In this document: in pieces, positions 15,791-24,741 of the stretch | Position numbering within the stretch: position 1 is the stretch's first letter | How the letters are laid out: each line of letters opens with the position of its first letter | Assembly: GCF_000315425.1 (NCBI RefSeq) | Contig: NZ_JH992924.1 | Location: 622,183-674,457 of the forward strand | DNA from: Massilia timonae CCUG 45783 | GTDB taxonomy: Bacteria > Pseudomonadota > Gammaproteobacteria > Burkholderiales > Burkholderiaceae_D | Length of the DNA: 52,275 bases | Reading direction: 5' to 3' | Notes under the pieces: model-generated | Told to the model about the DNA's origin: nothing | The model's input: only the letters and a program-made list of their open reading frames with translations | The model's database searches: none | Position numbers and translations under genes: made by a program

Positions 15791-17401
15791 TCAGGGTGCG
15801 GCGAGATCGCCGCCGCACACCTGGTTGCGGCCCGACTGCTTGGCCCGATAGAGCAGGGCGTCGGCCCGCTCCACCAGCGCGGTGGCGCTGTCGGTCGCCA
15901 TGCCGCCACCGGCGCCGCTGGTGTACACGCCCACGCTGATGGTCACCACGCCGGGGCCGTTGCCGGCATGCGGGATCCCGAGCGCCATCACCGCCTGGCG
16001 GATGCGTTCGGCCACCATCCTGGCGCCGGCCGGGTCGGTATCCGGCAGTAGCGCCACGAATTCTTCCCCGCCGTAGCGCGCGGCCAGGTCGGCCGGGCGC
16101 ACCAGGCAGCCCTCGAGCGCTTGCGCCACCTGGCGCAGGCAGGCGTCGCCCGCCACGTGGCCATAGGTGTCGTTGTAGCGCTTGAAGTAATCGACGTCGA
16201 ACATCAGCAGCGACAGCGGCACGCCGCTTCGGGCCGCGCGCGCGAACTCCACGTCCAGCGCTTGCTCGAAGCGGCGCCGGTTGGCGATGCCGGTCAGGCT
16301 GTCGTGGTCGGCCAGGACCGTCAGCGCGCGGTTATGTTCCTGCAGCTGTTCGCGCGCCTGCACCAGCTCGTGCTCGAGGTGGTCGCGTATCACGATCTGG
16401 CGCACCAGGCGCCGGCCGAAATAGAGCAGGAATGCAATCGCGACCAGGGTGATGGCGGCCTGGCCGAGCATCGACTTCAGCCATTTTTCCAGGATGTCGT
16501 GCTTGCTCTGCGCGGTGGCGACGATCAGCGGATAGGTTTCAAGATGACGGTAGCTGTACAGCCGTTCGATGCCGTCGATCTTCGAGCGCAGCATGGCGGT
16601 GCCGGCCGGGCCGGAGCTCAGATACATCCGGTGCACCGGGCCATTGCTCGTATCGCTGCCGATCAGCTTGTCGCTGTGCGGGAGGCGATACACCATGGTG
16701 CCGTCGTCCAGGGTCAGCATGATCACGCCATTGCTGCCCACGTCGAAGGTTTTATACAGGGTCGAGAAATAATCGATGCGGATCGTGCCGAGCGCGACGC
16801 CGCCGAAGCTGCCGTCCGGATTATTGAGGCGGCGCGAGACGGGCAGCACCCACTCGTCGCTGGAGCGGCTGCGTACCGGCTTGCCGACATGGATGAAACG
16901 GTCGGGATTGTTCAGGTGGTACTGGAAATACTCGCGGTCATCGATGGTGTACAGCGGAATGCGGTCCTGCGAGGTCATCAGCCAATGGCCATCGGGGCCG
17001 AACACGAACAAGCCATGCAGCTCCTCGACCTGGGCCACCATATTCTTCAGGTGCAACTGCAGGCGTGGGCGCCCCGCACCTGTCATGCCATCGTTCTCGA
17101 TCCGCTCGACGACGCCGGCCAGCACGGTATCGACCACCCGCACCGCGCTCTCGGCCTGGGCCGCCAGCGCGTGCGACATATTCGTGGTGGCGACGGCCAC
17201 TTCCGCCAGCCGCTCCTTGCGCGCGCGCCAGCCGTCCCAGACCTGTATGGTCAGCAACAACAGGCATAGGGCGGCAACGAACAGCACGGCGTTGCGCACT
17301 GCCGGGCGTTTTTCGGCGGTCAGGCGGGAGATCTCGGGGGCGGTACGCTTGTCTGGCATAAATCGGGGAGCCGCCAGGGCTCCATGCCCGCAATCCGGCA
17401 T
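15791..17401 (-). CDS. Membrane diguanylate cyclase with Cache sensor domain
   Basis: A 536-aa protein. TM1 about residues 36-56, a periplasmic double-Cache-like sensor about 60-310 (TIDDREYFQYHLNNPDRFIH, VGKPVRSRSSDEWVLPVSRR), TM2 about 318-338, a short coiled coil, then GGDEF from about 365. The active-site loop is GGEEF at 444-448. An RxxD inhibitory site (RPAD) stands five residues before it, so product inhibition by c-di-GMP is expected. It makes c-di-GMP from two GTP in response to a periplasmic small ligand. The start is uncertain: Met15 at 17359 is an alternative; neither has a strong ribosome site. Confidence 0.9.
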   Translation of the reverse strand: MPDCGHGALAAPRFMPDKRTAPEISRLTAEKRPAVRNAVLFVAALCLLLLTIQVWDGWRARKERLAEVAVATTNMSHALAAQAESAVRVVDTVLAGVVERIENDGMTGAGRPRLQLHLKNMVAQVEELHGLFVFGPDGHWLMTSQDRIPLYTIDDREYFQYHLNNPDRFIHVGKPVRSRSSDEWVLPVSRRLNNPDGSFGGVALGTIRIDYFSTLYKTFDVGSNGVIMLTLDDGTMVYRLPHSDKLIGSDTSNGPVHRMYLSSGPAGTAMLRSKIDGIERLYSYRHLETYPLIVATAQSKHDILEKWLKSMLGQAAITLVAIAFLLYFGRRLVRQIVIRDHLEHELVQAREQLQEHNRALTVLADHDSLTGIANRRRFEQALDVEFARAARSGVPLSLLMFDVDYFKRYNDTYGHVAGDACLRQVAQALEGCLVRPADLAARYGGEEFVALLPDTDPAGARMVAERIRQAVMALGIPHAGNGPGVVTISVGVYTSGAGGGMATDSATALVERADALLYRAKQSGRNQVCGGDLAAP

Positions 17402-17527
17402 GCAAGGAAGGCGACTCGAATTTCCTGTAGAAAAGTCACCAATTGTCGCACATCAAGCATTGCCCAGCCGTTAAGTTGGTGTTTTTTACATCTGTCTCAC
17501 GGTATTGACGCCAAATGTGAAGCGCAT

Positions 17528-18196
17528 TCAGGCCACGCGCAAGCCGAGCTCGCTGACCAGTTCGGCGGCTTGGCGCGGCGTGATCCAGGCGCCCTGGAAC
17601 AGCTTGATGTCGGCCAGGGTGATGCCGCCCAGGTCGGCTTCGCGCAAGTCGGCGTTGTCGAAGCGCGCCTGCTTCAGGTTGGCGCCGCGCAGGCTGCCGC
17701 CTTCGAACACGGCGTCGCGAAAATCGCAGGCGGCCAGATCGGCGTCGCCGAAATCGAGCCCGATGAGTTTCGCCTTGCGGAACGACATGCGGCGCAGGTC
17801 GGCGCCGACCAGCAGGCAATCCTCGAACGCCAGGCCAAGATGGGCCGCTTCCTCGAAGTTGGCGCCGGTCAGCTTGCAGCCCCTGAAGACGAGGGAGGCC
17901 AGGTGGGCGCGGCGCCAGCTGCTGTTGTTCAAGTCGCAGCCCTGGAAGCGGGCGTCGGTCAGGTCGGCCGCTTCGAAGTCGGCTTGCCGGCCGCGGCAGC
18001 GTTGCCAGGTGGTCTGGCCCAGCCTGGCGGCGTAGAACGAGGTCTCGGCGATGCTGCAGCTGATGAAAGTGCAGCTGCGCAGGTCGAGGCGCGACAGGTC
18101 GGCGCCGTCGAGGTCGCACTCCTGGAAGACGAGCGGGGCGTGCGGCAATGCCGCTTCGACGTCCGCGCGGGAGAGGGTTTGTTCGACAATCTGCAT
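17528..18196 (-). CDS. Pentapeptide-repeat protein (Qnr/McbG-like)
   Basis: A 222-aa protein made almost wholly of pentapeptide repeats, for example FQECDLDGADLSRLDLRSCT, FQGCDLNNSSWRRAHLASLV and DFGDADLAACDFRDAVFEGG. It would fold as a right-handed quadrilateral helix that mimics DNA. Relatives such as McbG and Qnr bind DNA gyrase, but many have no known target. There is no signal peptide or membrane segment. The start at 18196 follows a weak GAAGAA; an upstream in-frame start at 18226 is possible but overlaps the tRNA-His terminator. It is unrelated in architecture to the AT-rich membrane pentapeptide protein at 6306. Confidence 0.85.
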   Translation of the reverse strand: MQIVEQTLSRADVEAALPHAPLVFQECDLDGADLSRLDLRSCTFISCSIAETSFYAARLGQTTWQRCRGRQADFEAADLTDARFQGCDLNNSSWRRAHLASLVFRGCKLTGANFEEAAHLGLAFEDCLLVGADLRRMSFRKAKLIGLDFGDADLAACDFRDAVFEGGSLRGANLKQARFDNADLREADLGGITLADIKLFQGAWITPRQAAELVSELGLRVA

Positions 18197-18214
18197 GCTG
18201 ATTCTTCGCAAAAC

Positions 18215-18249
18215 AAAAAAGGCCACGTGCCGGAGCAGGTGACCTTTTT
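18215..18249 (-). terminator. Terminator after tRNA-His (bidirectional shape)
   Basis: Read on the minus strand, GGTCACCTG pairs with CACGTGGCC (one mismatch, one G-T) and is followed by six Ts; the plus strand also has a T run. It lies 12 nt past the tRNA end. Confidence 0.75.
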
Positions 18250-18260
18250 CGTGAATTCGG

Positions 18261-18337
18261 TGGGGTGGCTGATGGGACTCGAACCCACGACAACAGGAAT
18301 CACAATCCTGGACTCTACCAACTGAGCTACAGCCACC
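18261..18337 (-). tRNA. tRNA-His (GTG)
   Basis: The minus strand folds as a tRNA: acceptor GTGGCTG paired with CAGCCAC, D-arm AGCTCAGTTGGTAGAGT, anticodon stem-loop CAGGATTGTGATTCCTG with anticodon GTG, T-arm GTGGGTTCGAGTCCCAT, and encoded CCA. The extra G at position -1 (18337), required by histidyl-tRNA synthetase, is encoded. Confidence 0.97.
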
Positions 18338-18380
18338 ACTGACTTTCTTTTCTATCTCTGCATTGCTGAGACAGAACGAG

Positions 18381-18409
18381 ATTATAAGGGCTTCATCTCA
18401 AACTGGCAA
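18381..18409 (-). promoter_or_regulatory. Sigma-70 promoter of tRNA-His
   Basis: On the minus strand TTGCCA (18404-18409), 17 nt, TATAAT (18381-18386). The -10 box is about 44 nt from the tRNA 5' end. Confidence 0.85.
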
Positions 18410-18423
18410 ATTTAAATGTGCAC

Positions 18424-19281
18424 TCAGGATGCCGGGGCCGGCGGCCAGCCCGCCGGCAGGGGCAGCGCCACCTCGTGCACCGGCGGATCGATGCCCAGCA
18501 GGTTGCGGAACGCCGCCGTCAGGGCGGTCGCGCTGGCGCTGGTGTAGCCGGTCAGGCTGGCGGGAATGGTGCTTTGTGCGCGTAGCTGGCTGGCGCCGGC
18601 CAGCAGGCGCGCGAGCTGGCGCGCCACGGCGTCGCCGGTATCGACCAGGGCCACGTCCGGCCGGCCGGCATCCTTCAGCAGGCGCTCGATCGAGGCGCGC
18701 ACCAGCGGGTAGTGGGTACAGCCCAGCACCAGCGTGTCTGCTCCTTCAGTGAGCAGCGGCATGATGAAGCGCTTCAGCATCGCGCTGGTGGCGGTCGAAT
18801 CCAGTTCGCCGAACTCGATCTGGTCGGCCAGGCCGACGCAGGGCTGCAGCAGGAACTCGGCGCCTGAATCGCGGTGGATCTGGTCGCGCAGCTGGAGGAA
18901 CTTGGCGCCGCGCAGGGTGCGCTCGGTGGCCAGCACGCCCACCTTGCCGCTGCGGGTGAGGCTTGCCGCCGGCTTCAGGCCCGGTTCGACGCCGACGATG
19001 GGCATGCCGGGGTGGCGTTCGCGCAGTTCGCGCACGGCGGCCACGGTGGCGGTGTTGCAGGCCACGACCAGCGCCTTCGCGCCTTGCGCCAATAGAAAAT
19101 CGCCGATCGCCAGCACGCGTTCGACGACGATGTGTTCGGGTTTGTCGCCGTAGGGGGCGAAGCCGGTGTCGGCCAGGTAGAGCAGGTGTTCGTGCGGCAG
19201 CTGCGCCTGGATGTGGCGCAGCACCGACAGGCCGCCGACGCCCGAGTCGAAGATGCCAACCGGAGCGTCGGGGAAAGTCAT
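18424..19281 (-). CDS. murI: Glutamate racemase
   Basis: A 285-aa enzyme that makes D-glutamate for peptidoglycan. The family motifs are all present: GIFDSGVGGLSVLRHI with the catalytic-site Asp/Ser, VVACNTATVAAV with Cys75, and LVLGCTHYPLVRASI with Cys188, the two cysteines acting as the acid/base pair of the cofactor-independent racemase. Its start is 13 bp downstream of the fumarase stop on the same strand, so the two are probably co-transcribed. The C-terminal tail is Pro/Ala-rich and not conserved. Confidence 0.95.
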   Translation of the reverse strand: MTFPDAPVGIFDSGVGGLSVLRHIQAQLPHEHLLYLADTGFAPYGDKPEHIVVERVLAIGDFLLAQGAKALVVACNTATVAAVRELRERHPGMPIVGVEPGLKPAASLTRSGKVGVLATERTLRGAKFLQLRDQIHRDSGAEFLLQPCVGLADQIEFGELDSTATSAMLKRFIMPLLTEGADTLVLGCTHYPLVRASIERLLKDAGRPDVALVDTGDAVARQLARLLAGASQLRAQSTIPASLTGYTSASATALTAAFRNLLGIDPPVHEVALPLPAGWPPAPAS

Positions 19282-19294
19282 GATTCTGTTCGAA

Positions 19295-20830
19295 TCAAGC
19301 GACGGTGACCGGCACGCCTTTCAGCGATTCGATCTTGGCCGACCATTCTTTCGGGCCGGTATTGTGGACCGAGGTGCCGGTCGAATCGACGGCGACGGTG
19401 ACCGGCATGTCGGTCACGTCGAACTCGTAGATCGCTTCCATGCCCAGGTCTTCGAAACCGACGACTTTCGCGGACTTGATCGCTTTCGAGACCAGGTAGG
19501 CCGAGCCGCCGACCGCCATCAGGTAGGCCGACTTGTGCTTCTGGATCGATTCGATCGCCGCCGGGCCGCGCTCGGCCTTGCCGATCATCGAGATCAGGCC
19601 GGTCTTCTCCAGCATCATGTCGGTGAACTTGTCCATGCGGGTGGCGGTCGTCGGGCCAGCCGGGCCGACCACTTCGCTGCCGACCGGATCGACCGGGCCG
19701 ACGTAGTAGATCACGCGGTTGGTGAAGTCCACCGGCAGGCTTTCGCCCTTGGCCAGCATGTCCTGGATGCGCTTGTGCGCGGCGTCGCGGCCGGTGAGCA
19801 TCTTGCCGTTCAGGAGCAGGGTCTGGCCCGGCTTCCACGATGCGACTTCTTCCTTGGTCAGGGTGTTCAGGTCGACGCGCTTCGATTTCTCGGTGTCCGG
19901 GGTCCAGTGCACTTCAGGCCAGGTCGACAGCGCAGGCGGTTCGATATAGGCCGGGCCCGAGCCGTCCAGCACGAAGTGGGCGTGGCGGGTGGCGGCGCAG
20001 TTCGGGATCATCGCCACCGGCTTCGAGGCCGCGTGGGTCGGGTACATATTGATCTTCACGTCCAGCACGGTGGTCAGGCCGCCCAGGCCCTGGGCGCCGA
20101 TGCCCAGCGCGTTGATCTTGTCGCACAGCTCGATGCGCAGCTCTTCGAGCTTGTTTTGCGGGCCGCGCTGGCGCAGCTCGTACATGTCGATGTCTTCCAT
20201 CAGCGACTCTTTCGCCATCAGCATCGCCTTCTCGGCGGTGCCGCCGATGCCGATGCCGAGCATGCCCGGCGGGCACCAGCCGGCGCCCATCAGCGGCACG
20301 GTCTTGATCACCCAGTCGACCAGCGAGTCGGACGGGTTGAGCATGACGAATTTGGTCTTGTTTTCGGAGCCGCCGCCCTTGGCCGCCAGCTTGACGTCCA
20401 CGGTGTCGCCCTCGACCAGTTCCATGTGGACCACGGCCGGGGTGTTGTCCTTGGTGTTCTTGCGCTCGAAGTGCGGGTCGGCCACGATCGAGGCGCGCAG
20501 CTTGTTGTCGGCGAAGTTGTACGCGCGGCGCACGCCTTCGTTGACGGCGTCGGTCACCGAGCCGGTGAAGCCTTCGAAGCGCACGCCCATGCCCACCTTC
20601 AGGAACACGTTGACGATGCCGGTGTCCTGGCAGATCGGACGCTTGCCTTCGGCGCACATGCGCGAATTGGTCAGGATCTGGGCGATCGCGTCCTTCGCGG
20701 CCGGGCTTTGCTCGGTCTCGTAGGCGCGTGCCAGGTGCTGGATATAGTCGGCCGGATGGTAGTAGCTGATGTACTGCAGCGCGGCCGCGACGGATTCGAT
20801 CAGGTCTTCCTGGGTAATGACGGTTGCCAT
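19295..20830 (-). CDS. fumA: Fumarate hydratase, class I (iron-sulfur)
   Basis: A 511-aa enzyme interconverting fumarate and malate in the TCA cycle. It is the single-chain class I type with a [4Fe-4S] cluster. Diagnostic segments are RPICQDTGIVNVFLKVGMGV with a cluster cysteine, CAATRHAHFVLDGSGPAYIE, and, in the C-terminal domain, VGPAGPTTATRMDKFTDMML and KSAYLMAVGGSAYLVSKAIK. Length is as expected for FumA/FumB relatives. GAGAG lies a few bases before ATG. It sits between a UPF0114 membrane protein and murI on the same strand. The symbol marks the class; a single bacterial class I gene is often named simply fum. Confidence 0.93.
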   Translation of the reverse strand: MATVITQEDLIESVAAALQYISYYHPADYIQHLARAYETEQSPAAKDAIAQILTNSRMCAEGKRPICQDTGIVNVFLKVGMGVRFEGFTGSVTDAVNEGVRRAYNFADNKLRASIVADPHFERKNTKDNTPAVVHMELVEGDTVDVKLAAKGGGSENKTKFVMLNPSDSLVDWVIKTVPLMGAGWCPPGMLGIGIGGTAEKAMLMAKESLMEDIDMYELRQRGPQNKLEELRIELCDKINALGIGAQGLGGLTTVLDVKINMYPTHAASKPVAMIPNCAATRHAHFVLDGSGPAYIEPPALSTWPEVHWTPDTEKSKRVDLNTLTKEEVASWKPGQTLLLNGKMLTGRDAAHKRIQDMLAKGESLPVDFTNRVIYYVGPVDPVGSEVVGPAGPTTATRMDKFTDMMLEKTGLISMIGKAERGPAAIESIQKHKSAYLMAVGGSAYLVSKAIKSAKVVGFEDLGMEAIYEFDVTDMPVTVAVDSTGTSVHNTGPKEWSAKIESLKGVPVTVA

Positions 20831-20892
20831 GGTGGGAAATCTCTCGTGATGGAGTGTCGGAGTATCGTTATCGTTGTGTTACTGCTGGTGCT

Positions 20893-21495
20893 TCAGTGCT
20901 TGTCGTGATGCGTCATGGTGGTGATGCGGTCGGTCCACGAGATCGCCAGCGCCGACACCAGGAAGGCGACGTGGATCAGGGTCTGCCACATCAGGGTCTT
21001 TTCGTCGTAGTTGGCGGCGTTGATGAAGGTCTTGAGCAGGTGGATCGACGAGATGCCGATGATCGCCATTGCCAGCTTGGTCTTCAGGACCGAGGCGTTC
21101 ACGTGCGACAGCCATTCCGGCTGGTCCGGGTGGCCTTCCAGGTGCATGCGCGAGACGAAGGTCTCGTAGCCGCCGACGATCACCATGATCAGGAGGTTCG
21201 AGATCATGACCACGTCGATCAGGCCCAGCACGACCAGCATGATGACGGTTTCGGTCAGGCGTTGCGGACGATTGCCGGACAGGCCGACGGCGTCGATGAT
21301 GTGGTTGAGCGAATCGACGTTGCCCATGGCGGCGCCGATCAGGTCGACGAGTTCGACCCAGAAGTGGAACACGTAGACGCATTGCGCCAGGATCAGGCCG
21401 AGGTACAGCGGCAGCTGCAGCCAGCGGCTGGCGAAGATCAGGTTACTCAGTGGGGACAGCTTGCGGACTTGCTTGCTTGGTTCTAGGGCGGACAC
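20893..21495 (-). CDS. yqhA: UPF0114/YqhA-family inner-membrane protein (TIGR00645 type)
   Basis: A 200-aa protein with three to four membrane helices: about residues 25-47, 82-110, 140-158 and 168-188. Family-typical stretches are SRWLQLPLYLGLILAQCVYV, LVVLGLIDVVMISNLLIMVI and VGGYETFVSRM. Function is unknown for the whole family. The start codon is GTG with GGAG 9 nt upstream. It is the first gene of the probable yqhA-fumA-murI operon; 62 bp separate it from fumarase. Confidence 0.88.
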   Translation of the reverse strand: MSALEPSKQVRKLSPLSNLIFASRWLQLPLYLGLILAQCVYVFHFWVELVDLIGAAMGNVDSLNHIIDAVGLSGNRPQRLTETVIMLVVLGLIDVVMISNLLIMVIVGGYETFVSRMHLEGHPDQPEWLSHVNASVLKTKLAMAIIGISSIHLLKTFINAANYDEKTLMWQTLIHVAFLVSALAISWTDRITTMTHHDKH

Positions 21496-21747
21496 GGAAG
21501 AAAACTCCAGGGAGGCGAAAATTCAGCTCAGCATTCTACACCGGAGCTTGTCGATGAGGTGGGACGCGCAGCGGCGCGCTCACGTCACTTGCACGCATTG
21601 CAACGGCTGGCGTTAGAATAAGTGGGGACAAGAGCGGGCAAGCGCAGTCAATACCGACCCGCCTCAGGGAGTTTCCATGTAAGGGCTCAGTAAGCGAGCC
21701 CCCCTATGGTATCTGGCATAACCTACTACATTAATATGGAGACTAGT

Positions 21748-23748
21748 ATGGCCGATAACGAGACAACCCAAGAGCAAACCCAGGGCCTGCAGGAACACCG
21801 CGTGTTCCAACCGCCGAAAGAGTTTGCCGACAAGGCCACCATCAATGGCATGGCCGCCTACGAAAAACTGTGCGCTGAAGCCGCCAGCGACTACGAAGGT
21901 TTCTGGGCCCGCCTGGCGCGCGAACACCTCGACTGGCACAAGCCGTTCACCTCCACCCTCGACGAATCGAATGCGCCATTCTATAAATGGTTCGCCGACG
22001 GCCAGCTGAACGCCTCGTACAACTGCCTCGATCGCAACCTCGAGAATGGCAACGCCGACAAGACCGCCATCATCTTCGAGGCCGACGACGGCGCGGTGAC
22101 CAAGGTCACCTACCGCGAACTGCACGAGCGCGTCTGCAAGTTCGCCAACGCGCTCAAGTCGCGCGGCATCAAGAAGGGCGACCGCGTCGTCATCTACATG
22201 TCGATGTCGATCGAAGGCGTGACCGCGATGCAGGCCTGCGCCCGCATCGGCGCGACCCACTCGGTGGTGTTCGGCGGCTTCTCCGCCAAGTCGCTGCAGG
22301 AGCGCATCATCGACGCCGGCGCCGTGGCCGTCATCACGGCCGACGAACAGCAGCGCGGCGGCAAGGCGCTGCCGCTCAAGGCCATCGTCGACGAAGCGCT
22401 GGGCCTGGGCGGTTGCGACACCGTCAAGGACGTGATCGTCTACAAGCGCACCGGCGGCAACATCAATTTCAAGGAAGGCCGCGACATCTGGCTGCACGAA
22501 CTGGTGCAGGGCCAGTCGGCCGACTGCGCACCTGAATGGGTCGATGCGGAGCACCCGCTGTTTATCCTCTATACGTCCGGCTCGACCGGCACCCCGAAAG
22601 GCGTGCAGCACTCGACCGGCGGCTACCTGCTGTGGGCCGCGCTGACGATGAAGTGGACCTTCGACCTCAAGCCCGACGACGTCTACTGGTGCACCGCCGA
22701 CATCGGCTGGATCACCGGCCACACCTATATCGCCTACGGCCCGCTGGCCGTCGGTGGCACGCAAGTGGTGTTCGAGGGCGTGCCGACCTTCCCGAACGCC
22801 GGCCGCTTCTGGCAGACCGTCGAGAAGCACAAGGTCAGCATCTTCTACACGGCCCCGACCGCGATCCGTTCGCTGATCAAGGCCTCGGACCTGGACGAGA
22901 AGGTGCATCCGAAGAACTTCGACCTGTCCAGCTTGCGCCTGCTCGGCTCGGTCGGCGAGCCGATCAATCCTGAAGCCTGGATGTGGTACTACCGCAATGT
23001 GGGCCAGGAGCGCTGCCCGATCGTGGACACCTTCTGGCAGACAGAGACCGGCGGCCACATGATCACCCCGCTGCCGGGCGCGACCCCGATGGTGCCGGGT
23101 TCCTGCACCTTGCCGCTGCCGGGCATCATGGCCGCCATCGTGGACGAGGCAGGCGCCGACGTGCCGAACGGGCAGGGCGGCATCCTGGTCGTCAAGCGTC
23201 CATGGCCGTCGATGATCCGCACGATCTGGAACAACCCGGACCGCTTCCGCACCAGCTACTTCCCAGAAGAACTGGGCGGTAAATACTACCTGGCCGGCGA
23301 CGGCGCGATCCGCAACAAGGACACCGCCAACTTCACCATCACCGGCCGCATCGACGACGTGCTGAACGTGTCGGGCCACCGCATGGGCACGATGGAGATC
23401 GAATCGGCGCTGGTGGCCAATCCGATCGTGGCCGAGGCGGCGGTGGTGGGCAAGCCGGACGAGACCACGGGCGAGTCGATCTGCGCCTTCGTCGTGCTCA
23501 AGCAGGCGCGTCCGACCGGCGAAGAGGCCAAGAAACTGGCCAACGAGTTGCGCGCCTGGGTGGGCAAGGAGATCGGTCCGATCGCCAAGCCGAAAGAGAT
23601 CCGCTTCGGCGACAACCTGCCGAAGACCCGCTCCGGCAAGATCATGCGCCGTCTGCTGCGCGTGCTGGCCAAGGGGGAGAACATCACGCAGGACGTGTCG
23701 ACGCTCGAGAATCCGGCCATCTTGGAGCAGCTGAAGGAATCGGCGTGA
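21748..23748 (+). CDS. acsA: Acetyl-CoA synthetase (acetate--CoA ligase)
   Basis: A 666-aa AMP-forming ligase that turns acetate, ATP and CoA into acetyl-CoA. The start at 21748 has GGAG 6 nt upstream; the frame also contains Met at 21739 and 21706. Visible motifs: P-loop YTSGSTGTPKGVQHSTGGYL (about residue 275), TADIGWITGHTYIAYGPL, VDTFWQTETGGHMITPLPG, TGRIDDVLNVSGHRMGTMEI, and the C-terminal PKTRSGKIMRRLLR whose lysine (about residue 630) is the acetylation-control site in this family. Length is standard. A terminator follows. Confidence 0.96.
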   Translation: MADNETTQEQTQGLQEHRVFQPPKEFADKATINGMAAYEKLCAEAASDYEGFWARLAREHLDWHKPFTSTLDESNAPFYKWFADGQLNASYNCLDRNLENGNADKTAIIFEADDGAVTKVTYRELHERVCKFANALKSRGIKKGDRVVIYMSMSIEGVTAMQACARIGATHSVVFGGFSAKSLQERIIDAGAVAVITADEQQRGGKALPLKAIVDEALGLGGCDTVKDVIVYKRTGGNINFKEGRDIWLHELVQGQSADCAPEWVDAEHPLFILYTSGSTGTPKGVQHSTGGYLLWAALTMKWTFDLKPDDVYWCTADIGWITGHTYIAYGPLAVGGTQVVFEGVPTFPNAGRFWQTVEKHKVSIFYTAPTAIRSLIKASDLDEKVHPKNFDLSSLRLLGSVGEPINPEAWMWYYRNVGQERCPIVDTFWQTETGGHMITPLPGATPMVPGSCTLPLPGIMAAIVDEAGADVPNGQGGILVVKRPWPSMIRTIWNNPDRFRTSYFPEELGGKYYLAGDGAIRNKDTANFTITGRIDDVLNVSGHRMGTMEIESALVANPIVAEAAVVGKPDETTGESICAFVVLKQARPTGEEAKKLANELRAWVGKEIGPIAKPKEIRFGDNLPKTRSGKIMRRLLRVLAKGENITQDVSTLENPAILEQLKESA

Positions 23749-23803
23749 GCTACAATCACTGAGCAACCTGCCTGCGCCGGCCCACAAGGCTGACGCAAGG
23801 CTT

Positions 23804-23838
23804 GCCCGCTTACTCGGGAGAGGGGCGGGCATTTTTTT
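23804..23838 (+). terminator. Rho-independent terminator of acsA
   Basis: Stem GCCCGC / GCGGGC (23804-23830) with a GC-rich interior, followed by seven Ts. Confidence 0.85.
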
Positions 23839-23956
23839 GTGCTGTTGGCCAAGACGTAGGGTGGATGGCTCGTGATCTGGTCCACTGGACCAGATCACTC
23901 CGTGTGTTCAGCAACACTCGGGTTCGCCGTTCACACGTTCGACACCGTTATCGGCC

Positions 23957-23984
23957 TTGTACTGCTGGGAATACTTGCTATAAT
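23957..23984 (+). promoter_or_regulatory. Sigma-70 promoter of tRNA-Ser
   Basis: TTGTAC (23957-23962), 16 nt, TATAAT (23979-23984); the tRNA begins 36 nt further on. Confidence 0.85.
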
Positions 23985-24019
23985 AGGCGGCTTCGTGGTG
24001 TTCCCACGTCGACCCATCA

Positions 24020-24110
24020 GGAGAGATGGATGAGTGGTTTAAGTCGCACGCCTGGAAAGCGTGTATAGGTTCATAGCCTATCGGGGGTTCGAATCCCCCT
24101 CTCTCCGCCA
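24020..24110 (+). tRNA. tRNA-Ser (GGA)
   Basis: A 91-nt tRNA with encoded CCA. Acceptor GGAGAGA pairs with TCTCTCC, the anticodon loop CTGGAAA holds GGA, and the long variable arm (ATAGG...CCTAT) identifies serine. A 32-bp stretch from the anticodon loop to the T stem (24056-24087) is repeated with five mismatches at 25530-25561, so the gene has served as an integration site. Confidence 0.97.
24056..24087 (+). repeat. tRNA-Ser att-like repeat, copy in the tRNA
   Basis: 32 bp within tRNA-Ser; 27 positions match 25530-25561, including the uninterrupted TTCATAGCCTATCGG (24070-24084). Confidence 0.65.
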
Positions 24111-24119
24111 AGAATACCA

Positions 24120-24143
24120 AAAGCCCCTATGTAGGGGCTTTCT
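24120..24143 (+). terminator. Terminator after tRNA-Ser
   Basis: AAAGCCCCTA / TAGGGGCTTT hairpin with a very small loop, followed by TCTC. Confidence 0.8.
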
Positions 24144-24276
24144 CAATTCTGCCTCCCCCATTTCTACCCACATCGCTAACTGGGCTGTTTCTTGACGCCA
24201 CCGCTCAGGTTCTCTAGCCACTGCGACAATTCTTGCTCGTCCCGTACCGATCGTCCGCCGACGCCGACTGGCGGAG

Positions 24277-24741
24277 TTACGTTAGCGGCCAGAACCAGAT
24301 CGTCTCCGAATCCCAAAAGCAGACTCGAGCGCAATCCTGGAACCTCCCCCCGGGCTTGTGTACGACCAAGTCAATGTGTCCGCCGTGGCCTCCGCCAATG
24401 CGAAAGAACGACACCACGCCTGTGCGCAAGCCGATTCCGTTGCGCGCCGCATGCTCACCCTTGTAGACCTCGGGCGCGCCCCACTGCTGCCGCAGTATGT
24501 TCGATAGTCTGGCTTGGCCCGGCTCCATGTATCTGCCCTTGAGGACGCCAGCCTTCGCCTTCATGCGTGCGCCAGGCAAACTCACCCCGGCCATGAGCAG
24601 GCCATAGCTCATGCGGATCGCACAGGTGTCGTTGTAAGCCTTGTTGTCGACGAGGTCATTCCAGCCAATATCGGCATACAGGTCTTCACGCTTAATGCGG
24701 TTGGGATAGTGCATCATCACAGTGAGCAGTGGCGGTCTCAC
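24277..24741 (-). CDS. tae4: Type VI secretion amidase effector, Tae4 family
   Basis: A 154-aa protein. Tae4 enzymes are T6SS-delivered peptidoglycan amidases that cut the gamma-D-Glu-mDAP bond in rival cells. Seen here: NKAYNDTCAIRMSYGLLMAG with the putative catalytic Cys40, GGGHGGHIDLVV with His122 and Asp124, and the family-like end CFWDSETIWFWPL. The start is GTG at 24741: AGGAGG precedes it by 5 nt, and GTGA overlaps the stop of the immunity gene, so the two are translationally coupled. The frame stays open to 24765. No T6SS core gene is in the window, so this is an orphan effector that would need a machine encoded elsewhere. Confidence 0.83.
   Translation of the reverse strand: MRPPLLTVMMHYPNRIKREDLYADIGWNDLVDNKAYNDTCAIRMSYGLLMAGVSLPGARMKAKAGVLKGRYMEPGQARLSNILRQQWGAPEVYKGEHAARNGIGLRTGVVSFFRIGGGHGGHIDLVVHKPGGRFQDCARVCFWDSETIWFWPLT

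Noticed and set aside
19211..20908. A 565-codon plus-strand frame
   Set aside because: Antisense to fumarase and murI; His/Arg/Asp-rich text without any family motif.
21679..21700. GGGCTC/GAGCCC hairpin upstream of acsA as an attenuator
   Set aside because: The stem is short and there is no T tract or coding leader; too little to support a regulatory call.
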